64,000 nucleotides of DNA from Acetobacteraceae bacterium (GTDB lineage: Bacteria; Pseudomonadota; Alphaproteobacteria; Acetobacterales; Acetobacteraceae): the NCBI GenBank assembly GCA_947455205.1, contig CANGNF010000004.1, positions 1 through 64,000 of the forward strand. Reading direction: 5' to 3'. The stretch's first letter is position 1, and each line of letters starts with the position of its first letter. Of this stretch, positions 50,495 to 60,037 are shown piece after piece. Under the pieces are notes generated by a model that was given only the letters and a program-made list of their open reading frames with translations, made no database searches and had not been told where the DNA came from. Both the position numbers and the translations under genes were made by a program.

Positions 50495-51778
50495 TCACGT
50501 GAACCGGCCGGGATCATAGGGCCGGATATCGATCTCCAGCGGGTGCCCGCCGAGCAGTTGGCCAACCAGCCGGCCGGTGCGCGGGCCGGCCACCAGCCCG
50601 ACATGGCCATGGCCGAAGGCGTACACGATATCGTCGCTGGCATGTGCCATGCCCACCACCGGCAGGCCGTCCGGCATGGACGGGCGATGGCCCATCCAGA
50701 AGCGGATGCGCTCGGCCGGCAGGTCGCGCGGCAGGGCGGGGAAGCTGCGCAGCAGGTGGTCGCGCAGGATCTCCGCGCGCTTCCAGTTGGGCGCGGCGTC
50801 CAGCCCGGCGATCTCCACCTGGCCGGCCACGCGCAGGCCGCGGTTGGTCATGGTGATGCTCATCTTGCCGTCGCTCGGCATCAACGGCGTCACCGGGCCT
50901 ATGTCCACGCCCTCGATCATCGCGTGGTAGCCACGCTCGGTCTGCAGCGGCAGCTTGTCGCCGGCCGCCGCTGCCAGCGCCTTGCTGTGGGCGCCGGCGG
51001 AGATGACGGCGCGGTCGGCGGCGACCTCGCCCTGGCCGGTCAGCACCGCCTTCAGCCGCCCGCCCTCAACGCGGAAGCCGGTGGCGGCAACGCGCCGGTG
51101 GACGGCGCCCTGGGCCTGGGCCAGCACGACCAGGGCCGCCACATAGGCGCCGGGGTCGCGGCAATGGCCGCCCTCCTCCACCAGCACGCCGAAGCCATAG
51201 CGCCGGTCCAGGTGCGGCTCGCGCTGGCGCAGTTCGTCGGAGTCCAGCTCCAGCCACTGGATGCCGGCCTTGTAGCGCACCCGCCAGGCCATCGCCTCGG
51301 CCTCGAATTCGGCGCGGCTGGGGTAGATGTACATCAGCCCGCGGCGCTCGATCAGGTGGGCCACGCCGGCTTCCTCGGCCAGCTCGGCATGCAGCGCGGG
51401 CGCGCCCTGCAGCATGGCGCGCAGCGCGTAGGCGGTGCGCTGGACCTTGGCTTCCGTGCTGCCGGCGGCCAGGTAGCGCAGCAGCCAGGGCAGCACCTTG
51501 GGGAAGTAGGACCAGCGGATGGCCAGCGGCCCCAGCGGGTCGGCCAGGAAGCCCGGCACCTTCTTCCACAGCCCCGGCGTGGCCGGCGGAATCACCGACA
51601 TGGGGGAGAGCCAGCAGCCATTGCCGTAGCTGGCGGCCTGCTCGCCGCCGGGCTCGCCGGGGTCCAGGATGGTGACCTGGTGGCCTTCCCGCAGCAGGGC
51701 CAGGGCCGAGCAGGCGCCGACGATGCCGGCGCCGATGATGACGGTGTGGGGGCGCGCCTGCGCTGCGACTTGGGTCAT
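50495..51778 (-). CDS. D-amino-acid dehydrogenase-like FAD oxidoreductase (DadA family)
   Basis: The 427-residue protein has the FAD motif VIIGAGIVGACSALALLREGH at the start, GEQAASYGNGCWLSPMSVIPP typical of DadA, a substrate domain with QTERGYHAMIEG, and the C-terminal flavin loop YAFGHGHVGLVAGPRTGRL. DadA-type enzymes deaminate D-amino acids and reduce quinone. A D-amino-acid racemisation and oxidation route with the racemase-like gene at 48255 is conceivable, but they are on opposite strands. It follows the AtzH-like gene by 32 bases on the same strand. Confidence 0.92.
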   Translation of the reverse strand: MTQVAAQARPHTVIIGAGIVGACSALALLREGHQVTILDPGEPGGEQAASYGNGCWLSPMSVIPPATPGLWKKVPGFLADPLGPLAIRWSYFPKVLPWLLRYLAAGSTEAKVQRTAYALRAMLQGAPALHAELAEEAGVAHLIERRGLMYIYPSRAEFEAEAMAWRVRYKAGIQWLELDSDELRQREPHLDRRYGFGVLVEEGGHCRDPGAYVAALVVLAQAQGAVHRRVAATGFRVEGGRLKAVLTGQGEVAADRAVISAGAHSKALAAAAGDKLPLQTERGYHAMIEGVDIGPVTPLMPSDGKMSITMTNRGLRVAGQVEIAGLDAAPNWKRAEILRDHLLRSFPALPRDLPAERIRFWMGHRPSMPDGLPVVGMAHASDDIVYAFGHGHVGLVAGPRTGRLVGQLLGGHPLEIDIRPYDPGRFT

Positions 51779-51810
51779 CGCGCCAGGATAGAGCGGGAAC
51801 GGCGGCGGCG

Positions 51811-52215
51811 TCAGGCCTTGTTCTGCCGCCCCGGGTCGGAGCCGGCCAGCAGCGAGACATGCGCCGAGACGACGCGCCAGCCCAACGCCGGCAGGCGCAC
51901 CATGATCTTGGTCTCGCGCCCGATCAGGCCGGTGTCCTGGCGCTCGTACTCCAGGTGGGTGCAGGCGAAATCCTGGCCGAAGCTGGTGATGTGGACCTTG
52001 CGCGTGGCCCGCGGGGCGTAGCGCTGCACGCTGGCGCGGAAGGCACGGATCTGGTCGATGCCCCAGCCGATCTCGGTGATGCCGAAGCGCACCGTGCGCG
52101 GGTCCGGCCAGAAGCTGGCATCCAGCGTGGCGTTGTCGTTGCCGGCAATGGCGGCCTCGTAGCGGTCGAAGACCGCGCGGGCCTCGGCGATGACGGCGGG
52201 GTTGTCGAGTTCCAT
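51811..52215 (-). CDS. AtzH-like/HpxZ-family (DUF3225) protein
   Basis: The 134-residue protein has the family sequence MELDNPAVIAEARAVFDRYE, DASFWPDPRTVRFGITEIGWG, IDQIRAFRASV and ATRKVHITSFGQDFACTHLEYE. It adopts an NTF2-like fold. AtzH acts as an amidase accessory or biuret-pathway enzyme, and HpxZ sits in purine catabolism, so hydrolysis of a small amide is a fair guess. ATG 52215 precedes the first conserved helix and has GGAGC upstream. It forms a unit with the DadA-like gene. It is divergent from the glycosidase gene, with AT-rich sequence between 52260 and 52300. Confidence 0.86.
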   Translation of the reverse strand: MELDNPAVIAEARAVFDRYEAAIAGNDNATLDASFWPDPRTVRFGITEIGWGIDQIRAFRASVQRYAPRATRKVHITSFGQDFACTHLEYERQDTGLIGRETKIMVRLPALGWRVVSAHVSLLAGSDPGRQNKA

Positions 52216-52328
52216 GGGGCGCTCCTGCGATTCGAGCCAGCCTAGCGCGGCTTCGGCAGATTGGGCTTGCAGGCCCACACGGAATATTGAATACTCTTTC
52301 TCATCCCAAGTGCGTGAGAGCCGCAACC

Positions 52329-53597
52329 ATGCTGGACGCCGCCATCGCCCCCTTCCCCGCCGCCCCGGCCGAGGCCAGGTTCGCCCAGGGCTTCCTGTTC
52401 GCCACCGGAATCGAGAACAGCGCGCCGACGCTGGACAGTGGCCGCGTGCGCCGCGACCAGCTGGCGGAGTGCAACTTCTACGGCCGCTGGCGCGAGGATT
52501 TCGCGCTGGTCAAGCAGATCGGCTGCACCGTGCTGCGCTATGGCCCGCAGCTGCACGAGACCCTGCGCGGCCCCGGCCAGTATGACTGGGCCTTCGCCGA
52601 CGAGACCTTCGCCGCGCTGCGCGTCCAGGGCACCACGCCGGTGGTGGACCTCTGCCATTTCGGCGTGCCCGATTGGATCGGGGACTTCCAGAATCCCGAT
52701 TTCCCCGCGCTGTTCGCGGAATACGCCGGCGCCTTCGCCCGGCGCTTCCCCTGGGTGCAGCTGTACACGCCGGTGAACGAGATGTTCATCACCGCCGTCT
52801 TCAGCGCCAAGTATGGCTGGTGGAACGAGCAGCGGCACGACGACCGCAGCTATGTCACCGCCATCAAGAACATCGTGCGCGCCAATGTGCTGGCCATGCG
52901 CGCGATATTGGCGGTGCGGCCGGACGCGATCTTCATCCAGTCCGAGAGCACCGAGCATTTCCACCCGGAATGCCCCGATTCCGTCAGCCATGCCGAGCAC
53001 CGCAACGCCGAGCGATTCCTGACGCTGGACCTGAACTACGGCCGCCGCGTGGACAGCAGCATGTACGAGTACCTGCTGGACAACGGCATGACGCGCGAGG
53101 AGTACCACTTCTTCCTGCGTGGGCGGGAGCTGCGGCCGAACTGCGTCATGGGCAACGACTGGTACGTCACCAACGAGCACCTGATCGGCGCCGATGGCCA
53201 TTCCCGCTGGGCCGGTGAGGTGTTCGGCTACGACACCGTGACCCGCGAATACCATGAGCGCTACGGCCTGCCGGTGATGCACACCGAGACCAACATGGAC
53301 GAGGGCCCCGGTGGCGACGAGGCCGAGCGCTGGCTGTGGAAACAGTGGAGCGGCCTGATGCGGCTGCGCACGCTGGGCGTGCCGATGATCGGCTTCACCT
53401 GGTACAGCCTGACCGACCAGGTGGACTGGAACAGCGCGTTGCGCGAGGTGAACGGCACGGTGAATCCGCGCGGGCTGTTCGACCTGGACCGCAAGCCGCG
53501 CGCCGTGGGCCGGGCCTACCAGCGGCTGATCAAGACCTGGGGGCCGGTGCTGCAGGCTGGCCAGGGCGCGCTGCGGTTGCCTCTGGCTGCGGCGTGA
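52329..53597 (+). CDS. Glycoside hydrolase family 1-like protein
   Basis: The 422-residue protein has a GH1-type TIM barrel. FLFATGIENSAPT forms the first strand, VVDLCHFGVPDWIG follows, then the acid/base Glu151 in LYTPVNEMF and the nucleophile Glu320 in MHTETNMDEG. GFTWYSLTDQVDWN closes the site, as in family 1 'WSLxDNFEW'. The motif residues differ from classical beta-glucosidases (TPVNEM for TFNEP, HTETN for ITENG), so it is a divergent branch with unknown sugar specificity. It has no signal peptide. ATG 52329 was chosen because the TTG-started extension is rich in AT and outside the family pattern. Confidence 0.87.
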   Translation: MLDAAIAPFPAAPAEARFAQGFLFATGIENSAPTLDSGRVRRDQLAECNFYGRWREDFALVKQIGCTVLRYGPQLHETLRGPGQYDWAFADETFAALRVQGTTPVVDLCHFGVPDWIGDFQNPDFPALFAEYAGAFARRFPWVQLYTPVNEMFITAVFSAKYGWWNEQRHDDRSYVTAIKNIVRANVLAMRAILAVRPDAIFIQSESTEHFHPECPDSVSHAEHRNAERFLTLDLNYGRRVDSSMYEYLLDNGMTREEYHFFLRGRELRPNCVMGNDWYVTNEHLIGADGHSRWAGEVFGYDTVTREYHERYGLPVMHTETNMDEGPGGDEAERWLWKQWSGLMRLRTLGVPMIGFTWYSLTDQVDWNSALREVNGTVNPRGLFDLDRKPRAVGRAYQRLIKTWGPVLQAGQGALRLPLAAA

Positions 53598-53684
53598 TTC
53601 ACTCTCCCCGGCAGTAGGGCGGGCGCCCCACGCTTGCGGGCCATGCGGCCCCGCAGCGGTCGCACGCCAGGGGAGAGAACGCCG

Positions 53685-54848
53685 ATGACCGATACCGCCG
53701 CCGCCGACTGCGTGCTGCGCCAGGCCGTGGAGAGCGGCGCCGTGCCCGGGGTGGTGGCGCTGGCCGGCACCGCGGCCGGGCCGCTGTACCAGGGCGCCTT
53801 CGGCGCGCGCGGGCTGGCGGATGCCACGCCGATGTCGCTGGACACGGTCTTCGCCATCTTCTCCATGACCAAGGCCGTCACCAGCGTCGCCGCGATGCAG
53901 TTGGTGGAGGCCGGAAGGCTTTCCCTGGACGCGCCGCTGGGGGAATGGTGCCCGCATCTGGCGGCGCCGCAGGTGCTGGAAGGGTTCGACGAGGCCGGAG
54001 CGCCGAAGCTGCGCCCGGCCAAGCGCGCGGTGACGCTGCGCCACCTGCTGACCCACACGGCCGGGTTTTCCTACAACATGTGGAACCCCGAGGTCGGCCG
54101 CTACATGCAGGTGGCGGGGATGCCGCCGGCGCGCTCCGGCAAGCGGGCAGTGCTGGACATGCCGCTGGTCTTCGACCCCGGTGAGCGCTGGCAATACGGC
54201 ATCAACACCGACTGGGTCGGCCAGGTGGTGGAAGCCGTGCGCGGCGTGCCGTTGCCGGAGGTGTTCGCGCGGCATGTCACCGGGCCGCTGGGCATGGTGG
54301 ATACGGCGTTCGTCCCCGGCCCGGCGCAGCAGGCACGGCGGGCGGGCATGCATCAGCGCGGCGCGGATGGCGCCCTTGCGGCGATCGACTGGCCGGTGAA
54401 TGCGACGCCGGAGTTCTTCGGCGGTGGCGGCGGACTGTTCTCCACCGGGACGGACTACCTGCGCCTCATCCGCATGCTGCTGCGGGGCGGCGAGTTGGAC
54501 GGCGCCCGGGTGCTGCGGCCGGAGACGGTGGCGCTGATGGGCGAGAACCATATCGGCGCGCTGGAGATGGAGCCGATGCCGACGGCGATCCCCAGCATGA
54601 GCAACGACTTCCACCCCTTCCCCGCCGTGCCGAAGAACTGGGGCCTGGGCTTCATGCGGAACACGCAGGACCTGCCGGGCGGGCGCGCCGCGGGCAGCCT
54701 GGCCTGGGCCGGGCTGGGCAATCTGTACTTCTGGGTGGACCCGGCGCGCGACGTGGCGGGGGTGCTGATGACGCAGGTGCTGCCGTTCGGCGACCCGGCG
54801 GTGCTGGAGCTGCTGGCGGGGTTCGAGGCCGCGATTTACGCGGGGTAG
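53685..54848 (+). CDS. Serine hydrolase, beta-lactamase/penicillin-binding protein family
   Basis: The 387-residue protein has the S-x-x-K pair Ser60/Lys63 in FAIFSMTKAVTSVA, a Tyr171 motif in WQYGINTDWVG, and LRHLLTHTAGFSYN. These match the class C beta-lactamase/esterase EstB-like group. No export signal is visible, which favours a cytoplasmic esterase or D-aminopeptidase-like hydrolase over antibiotic resistance. ATG 53685 follows GGGGAGAG. The C-terminus runs up to the tandem-repeat array at 54848, and the stop overlaps its first base. Confidence 0.9.
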   Translation: MTDTAAADCVLRQAVESGAVPGVVALAGTAAGPLYQGAFGARGLADATPMSLDTVFAIFSMTKAVTSVAAMQLVEAGRLSLDAPLGEWCPHLAAPQVLEGFDEAGAPKLRPAKRAVTLRHLLTHTAGFSYNMWNPEVGRYMQVAGMPPARSGKRAVLDMPLVFDPGERWQYGINTDWVGQVVEAVRGVPLPEVFARHVTGPLGMVDTAFVPGPAQQARRAGMHQRGADGALAAIDWPVNATPEFFGGGGGLFSTGTDYLRLIRMLLRGGELDGARVLRPETVALMGENHIGALEMEPMPTAIPSMSNDFHPFPAVPKNWGLGFMRNTQDLPGGRAAGSLAWAGLGNLYFWVDPARDVAGVLMTQVLPFGDPAVLELLAGFEAAIYAG

Positions 54849-54979
54849 CGGCGGCACGGCAGCGCCATGCGCTGCCACCCTTACTCCGGGCACAACGCCA
54901 TGCGCTGCCACCCTTGCTCCGGGCGCAGCGCCATGCGCTGCCACCCTTACTCCGGGCGCAGCGCCATGCGCTGCACCAC
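54848..54979 (-). repeat. 33-bp tandem repeat (four units) made from the 3' end of Bug-type gene 3
   Basis: The minus-strand gene ends with codons for QRMALRPE and TAA at 54947. The next three 33-base units repeat Gly-Trp-Gln-Arg-Met-Ala-Leu in the same frame. Their ends read RPEQ (the stop TAA has become CAA), CPE-stop, and PCRR. Each unit has a 7-bp palindromic stem GCAGCGC-CAT-GCGCTGC. Units begin at 54848, 54881, 54914 and 54947. The array occupies the whole gap between convergent genes and may terminate both. Confidence 0.92.
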
Positions 54980-55918
54980 GCCACTCCACTTGGCCACCTC
55001 GGCGCCGACATAGCCGGCGAAGGCTTCCGGCGTGCCGCGCTGCGGCTGGATGCCCTGGCGCAACAGCGCGCCATGCACTTCCGGCTTGGCCATGGCGGTG
55101 TTCAGCGCGGCGTTCAGCCGGGCGATGATGGCCGGTGGCGTTCCGGCCGGGGCCAGCACGCCACCCCAGCTGACCGCCTCGCAGCCCGGCACCGTCTCGC
55201 TCACCGGGGCCAGGTCGGGGGCCTCCGCCAGCCGTGGCGAGGAGAAGATCGCCACGCCCTTCACCCGCCCGGCCGCGATGTGCGGCAGCAGCGAGGGCGC
55301 GGTATCCACGCTGGCGGGGATGACGCCGGCGATCAGGTCCGCCGCCGTGGGCGCGCTGCCGCGATAGGGGATATGGGTGATCTCGGCGCCGGTCAGCGAC
55401 TTCAGCAGCTCCATCGCCATGTGCCCGGCCGAGCCGATGCCGGCGGTGCCGTAGCTCATGCGGCCGGCCTGGGCGCGGGCATGGGCCAGCAATTCCTGGA
55501 TGTTGCGGGCAGGCACGGCGGGGTTCACGCCGAGGATCAGCGGCACCACGGAAACCGCCATGACCGCGCTGAAGTCCCGCACCGCATCGTAGGGCGTGCG
55601 GCTGCCGTACAGCGCCGGGCCCATGCCGTTGGGGCCGGCATTGGCCATCAGCAGCGTATAGCCATCCGGCGCCGCGCGGGCGACCAGTTCGCCGGCGATG
55701 AAGCCATTGGCGCCCGGGCGGTTCTCCACCACCAGGGTCTGGCCCAGCAGCTCCGTCAGGTGCGGGGCCAGCAGCCGGGCGATGATGTCGCTGGCGCCAC
55801 CGGGCGGGTAGGGGATGACCATGCGGATCGGCCGCGTCGGCCAATCGGCCTGGGCGCGGGCCAGGGAAGGCAGGGCCAGGCCGAGCATCGGCAGCGCCTG
55901 GCGGCGGGTCACGCGCAT
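54947..55918 (-). CDS. Tripartite tricarboxylate transporter (Bug) family substrate-binding protein 3
   Basis: The 323-residue precursor has a Tat-like signal (MRVTRRQALPMLGLALPSLARAQ). The Bug landmarks are PIRMVIPYPPGGASDIIAR, VVENRPGANGFIAGELVA, APDGYTLLMANAGPNG, YGTAGIGSAGHMAMELL and HIPYRGSAPTAADLIAG. It binds a small anion in the periplasm, and its permease is not in the window. ATG 55918 has GGAGGGGAG upstream. If the first TAA were read through, the frame would continue for 21 further codons into the repeats. Its promoter lies in the 152-base gap before it, which contains no gene. Confidence 0.93.
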   Translation of the reverse strand: MRVTRRQALPMLGLALPSLARAQADWPTRPIRMVIPYPPGGASDIIARLLAPHLTELLGQTLVVENRPGANGFIAGELVARAAPDGYTLLMANAGPNGMGPALYGSRTPYDAVRDFSAVMAVSVVPLILGVNPAVPARNIQELLAHARAQAGRMSYGTAGIGSAGHMAMELLKSLTGAEITHIPYRGSAPTAADLIAGVIPASVDTAPSLLPHIAAGRVKGVAIFSSPRLAEAPDLAPVSETVPGCEAVSWGGVLAPAGTPPAIIARLNAALNTAMAKPEVHGALLRQGIQPQRGTPEAFAGYVGAEVAKWSGVVQRMALRPE

Positions 55919-56070
55919 GGACTTCTCCCCTCCAACACGCCAACGCCCCGGCCGGGTGGCCAGGGCGCTGAAGTTGTGGGCCGGCGGGGTTGCTCCCCAC
56001 TCGGCCCGCCGAGCCTGCACCGCGACGACGTGTAGCGCGCCGAGGCGGTGAATCAGCCTCTCAAATGGTC

Positions 56071-56865
56071 TCAGCCGGCGGCGGCGACCGCGCGCTTGGC
56101 CATCACGGTCACCAGGTGGGCGCGGTATTCGGCGCTGCCGTGGATGTCGCTGTTCATGTCATCCGCCGCCTGCTTGACGCCGGCGACGGCGGCCGGGGAC
56201 CAGTTGGCCGAGAGCGCGGCCTCCATGTCCTTCTGGCGGAACACGCAGGCGGCGGCGCCATTGATGGCCACGCGCACCTGGCCGCCGGTCTTGGCGACGA
56301 AGGCGCCGGCCATGACGTAGCGGCTGGCGGGGTTGCGCATCTTGGCGTAGCCGGCCTTCTCGGGGATCGGGAACTCCACCGCCACCAGCAGCTCGCCCGG
56401 CTCCATCGCCGTGGTGAACATGCCCTGGAAGAAGTCGTCGGCCGCGATGCGGCGGCTGCTGGTCACCACGGTGGCGTTCAGCGCGACAACGGCCGAGGGG
56501 TAGTCCGCCGCCGGGTCGTTGTTGGAAACGCTGCCGCCGATGGTGCCGCGGTTGCGCACCGCCGGGTCGCCGATGCCGCTGGCCAGCATCGCCAGCATCG
56601 GGATCGCCGCCTTGACCTCGGCCGAGTTGGCGACATCGGCATGGCGGGTCATGGCGCCGATGACGATCTTGTTGCCGTCGCGCTTGATGCCGCGCAGCTC
56701 GGCGATGCCGGACAGGTCGACCACGCTGGTCGGCTTGTTCAGGCGGTGCTTCAGCGCCGGCAGCAGGGTCTGGCCGCCGGAGATCGGGCGGGCATCGCTG
56801 TCCGCGGCCAGGATCTTCACCGCGTCCGCAACCGTGGTCGGCTTGTGATAGGCGAAATCATACAT
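56071..56865 (-). CDS. Molybdenum hydroxylase FAD subunit (CoxM-like)
   Basis: The 264-residue medium subunit has an N-terminal PCMH-type FAD domain with ARPISGGQTLLPALKHR and TIGGSVSNNDPAADYP. A C-terminal CODH flavoprotein domain contains GELLVAVEFPIPEKAG and MRNPASRYVMAGAFV. It passes electrons from the Fe-S subunit to the acceptor through FAD. The gene follows the large subunit by 14 bases. The order small, large, medium subunit (minus strand) matches form-II CO-dehydrogenase-like operons. Confidence 0.94.
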   Translation of the reverse strand: MYDFAYHKPTTVADAVKILAADSDARPISGGQTLLPALKHRLNKPTSVVDLSGIAELRGIKRDGNKIVIGAMTRHADVANSAEVKAAIPMLAMLASGIGDPAVRNRGTIGGSVSNNDPAADYPSAVVALNATVVTSSRRIAADDFFQGMFTTAMEPGELLVAVEFPIPEKAGYAKMRNPASRYVMAGAFVAKTGGQVRVAINGAAACVFRQKDMEAALSANWSPAAVAGVKQAADDMNSDIHGSAEYRAHLVTVMAKRAVAAAG

Positions 56866-56879
56866 GGTGCGGGCCCCTT

Positions 56880-59261
56880 CTACTCCGCCGCCAACTGGCG
56901 GCCGCTGTTGATGATGTGCCAAAGCTTGGCCGGTGTCGCCGGCATTTCCACATGGGTTACGCCGTAGTCGCGCAGCGCGTCCACCACCGCGTTGATGACG
57001 GCCGGCGGGCTGCCGATGGCACCGACCTCGCCGCAGCCCTTAACCCCGAGGGGATTGTGGGTGCAGAGCGTCTCGTGCGTTGCCACCGAAAGCGTGCCGA
57101 CATCCCCGGCGCGGGGCATGCAGTAGTCCATGAAGCTGCCCGACAGCAGTTGGCCACTCGCGTCGTAGGCGCAAGCCTCCAGCAGTGCCTGGCCGATGCC
57201 CTGGGCGATGCCGCCCTGTACCTGGCCTTCCACGATCATCGGGTTGATCACCCGTCCCACATCATCCACCGCGGTGAAGTTGATGACGGTGGGGATGCCG
57301 GTGTCGGGGTCGATCTCGACCTCGCAGATGTGGCAGCCGCCGGGATAGGTGAAGTTCTTCGGGTCGTAGAAGGCGGTCTCGTCCAGCCCCGGCTCGATTT
57401 CCTCGATCGGGTAGTTGTGCGGGACATAGGCAGTCAGGGCGATCTCGCCCCAGGACTTGGTCTTGTCGGTGCCGGCGACGCGGAAGGTGCCCTTGTCGAA
57501 TTCCACGTCGTCGACGCTGGCTTCCATCAGGTGGGCGGCGATGCGGCGGGCCTTGGCGACGATCTTGTCCATGGCCTTGACCATGGCGCTGCCGCCGACC
57601 GCGAGCGACCGGCTGCCATAGGTGCCCATGCCGAAGGGCACCTTGTCGGTATCGCCATGGACGATATCCACCTGGGACAGCGGGATGCCGAAGCGGTCGG
57701 TCACCAGCTGCGCCAGCGTGGTCTCATGCCCCTGGCCGTGGCTGTGCGTGCCGGTGAGGACCGAGACGCTGCCGGTGGGGTGGACGCGGATGGCGCCGAC
57801 CTCATACAGCCCGGCCCGGGCGCCGAGCGCGCCGGCGACGGCGGAGGGCGCGATGCCGCAGGCCTCGATGTACGTGCTGATGCCGATACCGCGCAGCTTG
57901 CCCTTGGCGGCCGCGGCGGCGCGGCGAGCCTCGAAGCCGTCCCAGTCCGCGGTCTTCAGCGCCTGGGCCAGCGTGCTCTGGTAGTCGCCGCTGTCGTATT
58001 GCAGGGCAACGGGCGTCTGGTACGGGAAGGCGTCGGCCGGGATGAAATTGCGGCGGCGCAGTTCCAGCTTGTCGATGCCGGTCTGCTTGGCCGCCACATC
58101 CACCAGGCGTTCCAGCAGGAAGGTGGCTTCCGGCCGGCCGGCACCACGATACGCATCGACGGGCACGGTGTTGGTGAAGACAGCCTTCACCTCCGCATAG
58201 ACGGTCGGCGTGGTGTAGACCCCGGCCAGCAGCGTGGCGTGCAGGTAGGTGGGCACCGAGGTCGCGAAGGTGGAGAGATACGCGCCCATGTTAGCGGTGG
58301 TGGAGACGTGCAGGCCGAGGAACTTGCCCTGGTCATCCAGCGCCAGCCGGGCCTTGGTCACATGGTCGCGGCCGTGGGCGTCCGACATGAAGCTCTCGGT
58401 GCGGTCGGCGGTCCACTTGATCGGCCGGTTCACCCGGGCGGCGGCCCAGGTGACGATGGCTTCCTCGGCGTAGTGGAAGATCTTGCTGCCGAAGCCACCG
58501 CCGACATCCGGCGCCACCACGCGCAGCTTGTGCTCGGGGATCTGCAGCACGAAGGCGCCCATCAGCAGGCGGATGACATGCGGGTTCTGGCTGGTGGTGA
58601 AGAGGGTGTGCTGGTCGGTGCTGCGGTCGTAGTCGCCGATCGCGGCGCGCGGCTCCATCGCGTTCGGGATCAGCCGGTTGTTGACCAGCTCGAACTCGAC
58701 GACATGCTTGGCCTGGGCGAAGGCCGCCTGGTTCACGGCCAGGTCGCCGATGTGCCAGTCGTAGCAGACATTGCCCGGCGCGCCTTCGTGCAGCAGCGGG
58801 GCGCCGGGGGCCAGGGCGGCGGCCATGCTGGTCGCGGCGGGCAGCACATCGTAGTCCACCACGATGGCCTCGGCGGCGTCGCGCGCCTGCGGGCGGGTCT
58901 CGGCGATGACGACGGCGACGATGTCGCCGACATGGCGCACCTTGCCCTGGGCCAGCGGCGGATGCCCCGGCTCGTTCATCGGGCTGCCGTCCTTGTTGTG
59001 GATCAGCCAGCCGCAGGGCAGGCTGCCCACCACCATGTCCGCGCCGGTGTAGATCGCGACCACGCCGGGCATGGCAGCGGCCGCAGCGGTGTCGATGCCG
59101 CGGATGGTCGCGTGCGCGTGCGGGCTGCGCAGCATCACCGCGTAGGTCTGGTTCGGGCGGTTGATGTCGTCCGTGTAGTTGCCGCGGCCGGACAGGAAGC
59201 GCAGGTCCTCCTTCCGCTTCGGGCTGGCACCGATACCCTCGAAGACAACGGGCGCATTCAT
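56880..59261 (-). CDS. Molybdenum hydroxylase large subunit, form-II CoxL-like
   Basis: The 793-residue catalytic subunit binds the molybdopterin-cytosine cofactor. The active-site loop at 370-376 is AYRGAGR, the form-II signature. True form-I aerobic CO dehydrogenase has AYxCSFR with a Cys that binds copper. The base Glu745 is in [28 protein letters not shown] and VGGGFGSK-like elements surround the cofactor. The substrate is probably an aldehyde, N-heterocycle or purine-like compound rather than CO, but this is inference. No cofactor-insertion genes (coxD/E/F or XdhC type) are in the window. Confidence 0.94.
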   Translation of the reverse strand: MNAPVVFEGIGASPKRKEDLRFLSGRGNYTDDINRPNQTYAVMLRSPHAHATIRGIDTAAAAAMPGVVAIYTGADMVVGSLPCGWLIHNKDGSPMNEPGHPPLAQGKVRHVGDIVAVVIAETRPQARDAAEAIVVDYDVLPAATSMAAALAPGAPLLHEGAPGNVCYDWHIGDLAVNQAAFAQAKHVVEFELVNNRLIPNAMEPRAAIGDYDRSTDQHTLFTTSQNPHVIRLLMGAFVLQIPEHKLRVVAPDVGGGFGSKIFHYAEEAIVTWAAARVNRPIKWTADRTESFMSDAHGRDHVTKARLALDDQGKFLGLHVSTTANMGAYLSTFATSVPTYLHATLLAGVYTTPTVYAEVKAVFTNTVPVDAYRGAGRPEATFLLERLVDVAAKQTGIDKLELRRRNFIPADAFPYQTPVALQYDSGDYQSTLAQALKTADWDGFEARRAAAAAKGKLRGIGISTYIEACGIAPSAVAGALGARAGLYEVGAIRVHPTGSVSVLTGTHSHGQGHETTLAQLVTDRFGIPLSQVDIVHGDTDKVPFGMGTYGSRSLAVGGSAMVKAMDKIVAKARRIAAHLMEASVDDVEFDKGTFRVAGTDKTKSWGEIALTAYVPHNYPIEEIEPGLDETAFYDPKNFTYPGGCHICEVEIDPDTGIPTVINFTAVDDVGRVINPMIVEGQVQGGIAQGIGQALLEACAYDASGQLLSGSFMDYCMPRAGDVGTLSVATHETLCTHNPLGVKGCGEVGAIGSPPAVINAVVDALRDYGVTHVEMPATPAKLWHIINSGRQLAAE

Positions 59262-59373
59262 GGCGTTGAGCCTCCCAGATTGGTCGCGCGCGGGGTCTGC
59301 GCCCCGCTTAGTGCCGGCCCCGCCCGGCCGCCCGGCCGGGAAGGGTGCGTTGCACGGACTTGGACAGGCCGCG

Positions 59374-59883
59374 TTATTCGGCGGCGTGGGCGGGGGCGAG
59401 GGTCGCGCTGCGGCCGTGCATCACTTCCTGCGCGGCGCCGATGGCCTTCACGATGTTGTGGTAGCCGGTGCAGCGGCAGAGGTTGCCTTCCAGCCCCTCG
59501 CGGATCTCCGCCTCGTTGAGGCCCTGCGGGTGCTTCTCGACCAGGTCGATGGCGCTCATCACCATGCCCGGGGTGCAGAAGCCGCACTGCAGCGCGTGGT
59601 ATTCGCGGAAGGCTTCCTGCATCGGGTGCAGGGTGCCATCGGCCTTGGCCAGGCCCTCGATCGTGGTCACGGTCGCACCCTCGGCCTGCAGGGCCAGGGT
59701 GGTGCAGGACTTCACGCTGTCGCCGTTCATCTGCACCACGCAGGCGCCACACTGGCTGGTGTCGCAGCCGACATGGGTGCCGGTGAGACGCAGCTTCTCG
59801 CGCAGCAGCTCGACCAGCAGCGTGCGGGCCTCCACCTCAACGGTGTGGGTCTTGCCGTTCACGGTCAGTGTCACCTGCGGCAT
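59374..59883 (-). CDS. Molybdenum hydroxylase [2Fe-2S] subunit (CoxS-like)
   Basis: The 169-residue small subunit has a plant-type ferredoxin cluster with Cys40, Cys45, Cys48 and Cys60 ([11 protein letters not shown]...C). A second, four-helix cluster has [10 protein letters not shown] and CRCTGY. It transfers electrons from the Mo site to FAD. The gene is first in the operon. 112 bases, including a small hairpin (GCGGGG/CCCCGC at 59290-59307), separate it from the large-subunit gene. Confidence 0.95.
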   Translation of the reverse strand: MPQVTLTVNGKTHTVEVEARTLLVELLREKLRLTGTHVGCDTSQCGACVVQMNGDSVKSCTTLALQAEGATVTTIEGLAKADGTLHPMQEAFREYHALQCGFCTPGMVMSAIDLVEKHPQGLNEAEIREGLEGNLCRCTGYHNIVKAIGAAQEVMHGRSATLAPAHAAE

Positions 59884-60037
59884 GCCGCTTCTCCTCCGAT
59901 TGGTTCCGGATGTACGGCCAGCTGGCCGCCTATGGGATGGAAAGTCGCCCTCCGCCTGCGTTCCGTCAAGCGGCGGGGCGGCGGGAATGTTTCATGGCGG
60001 TGCCGGCGGCCGGGCCGCGCGGGTTGCCGGGCACGGC

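Noticed and set aside
53685-54848. Beta-lactamase resistance gene
   Set aside because: The S-x-x-K and Tyr motifs are those of the wider serine hydrolase group, and there is no export signal, so antibiotic resistance is not supported.
54848-54979. Attachment site or insertion-sequence footprint
   Set aside because: The units are exact continuations of the gene's own frame. There are no flanking inverted ends, transposase or integrase remnants.
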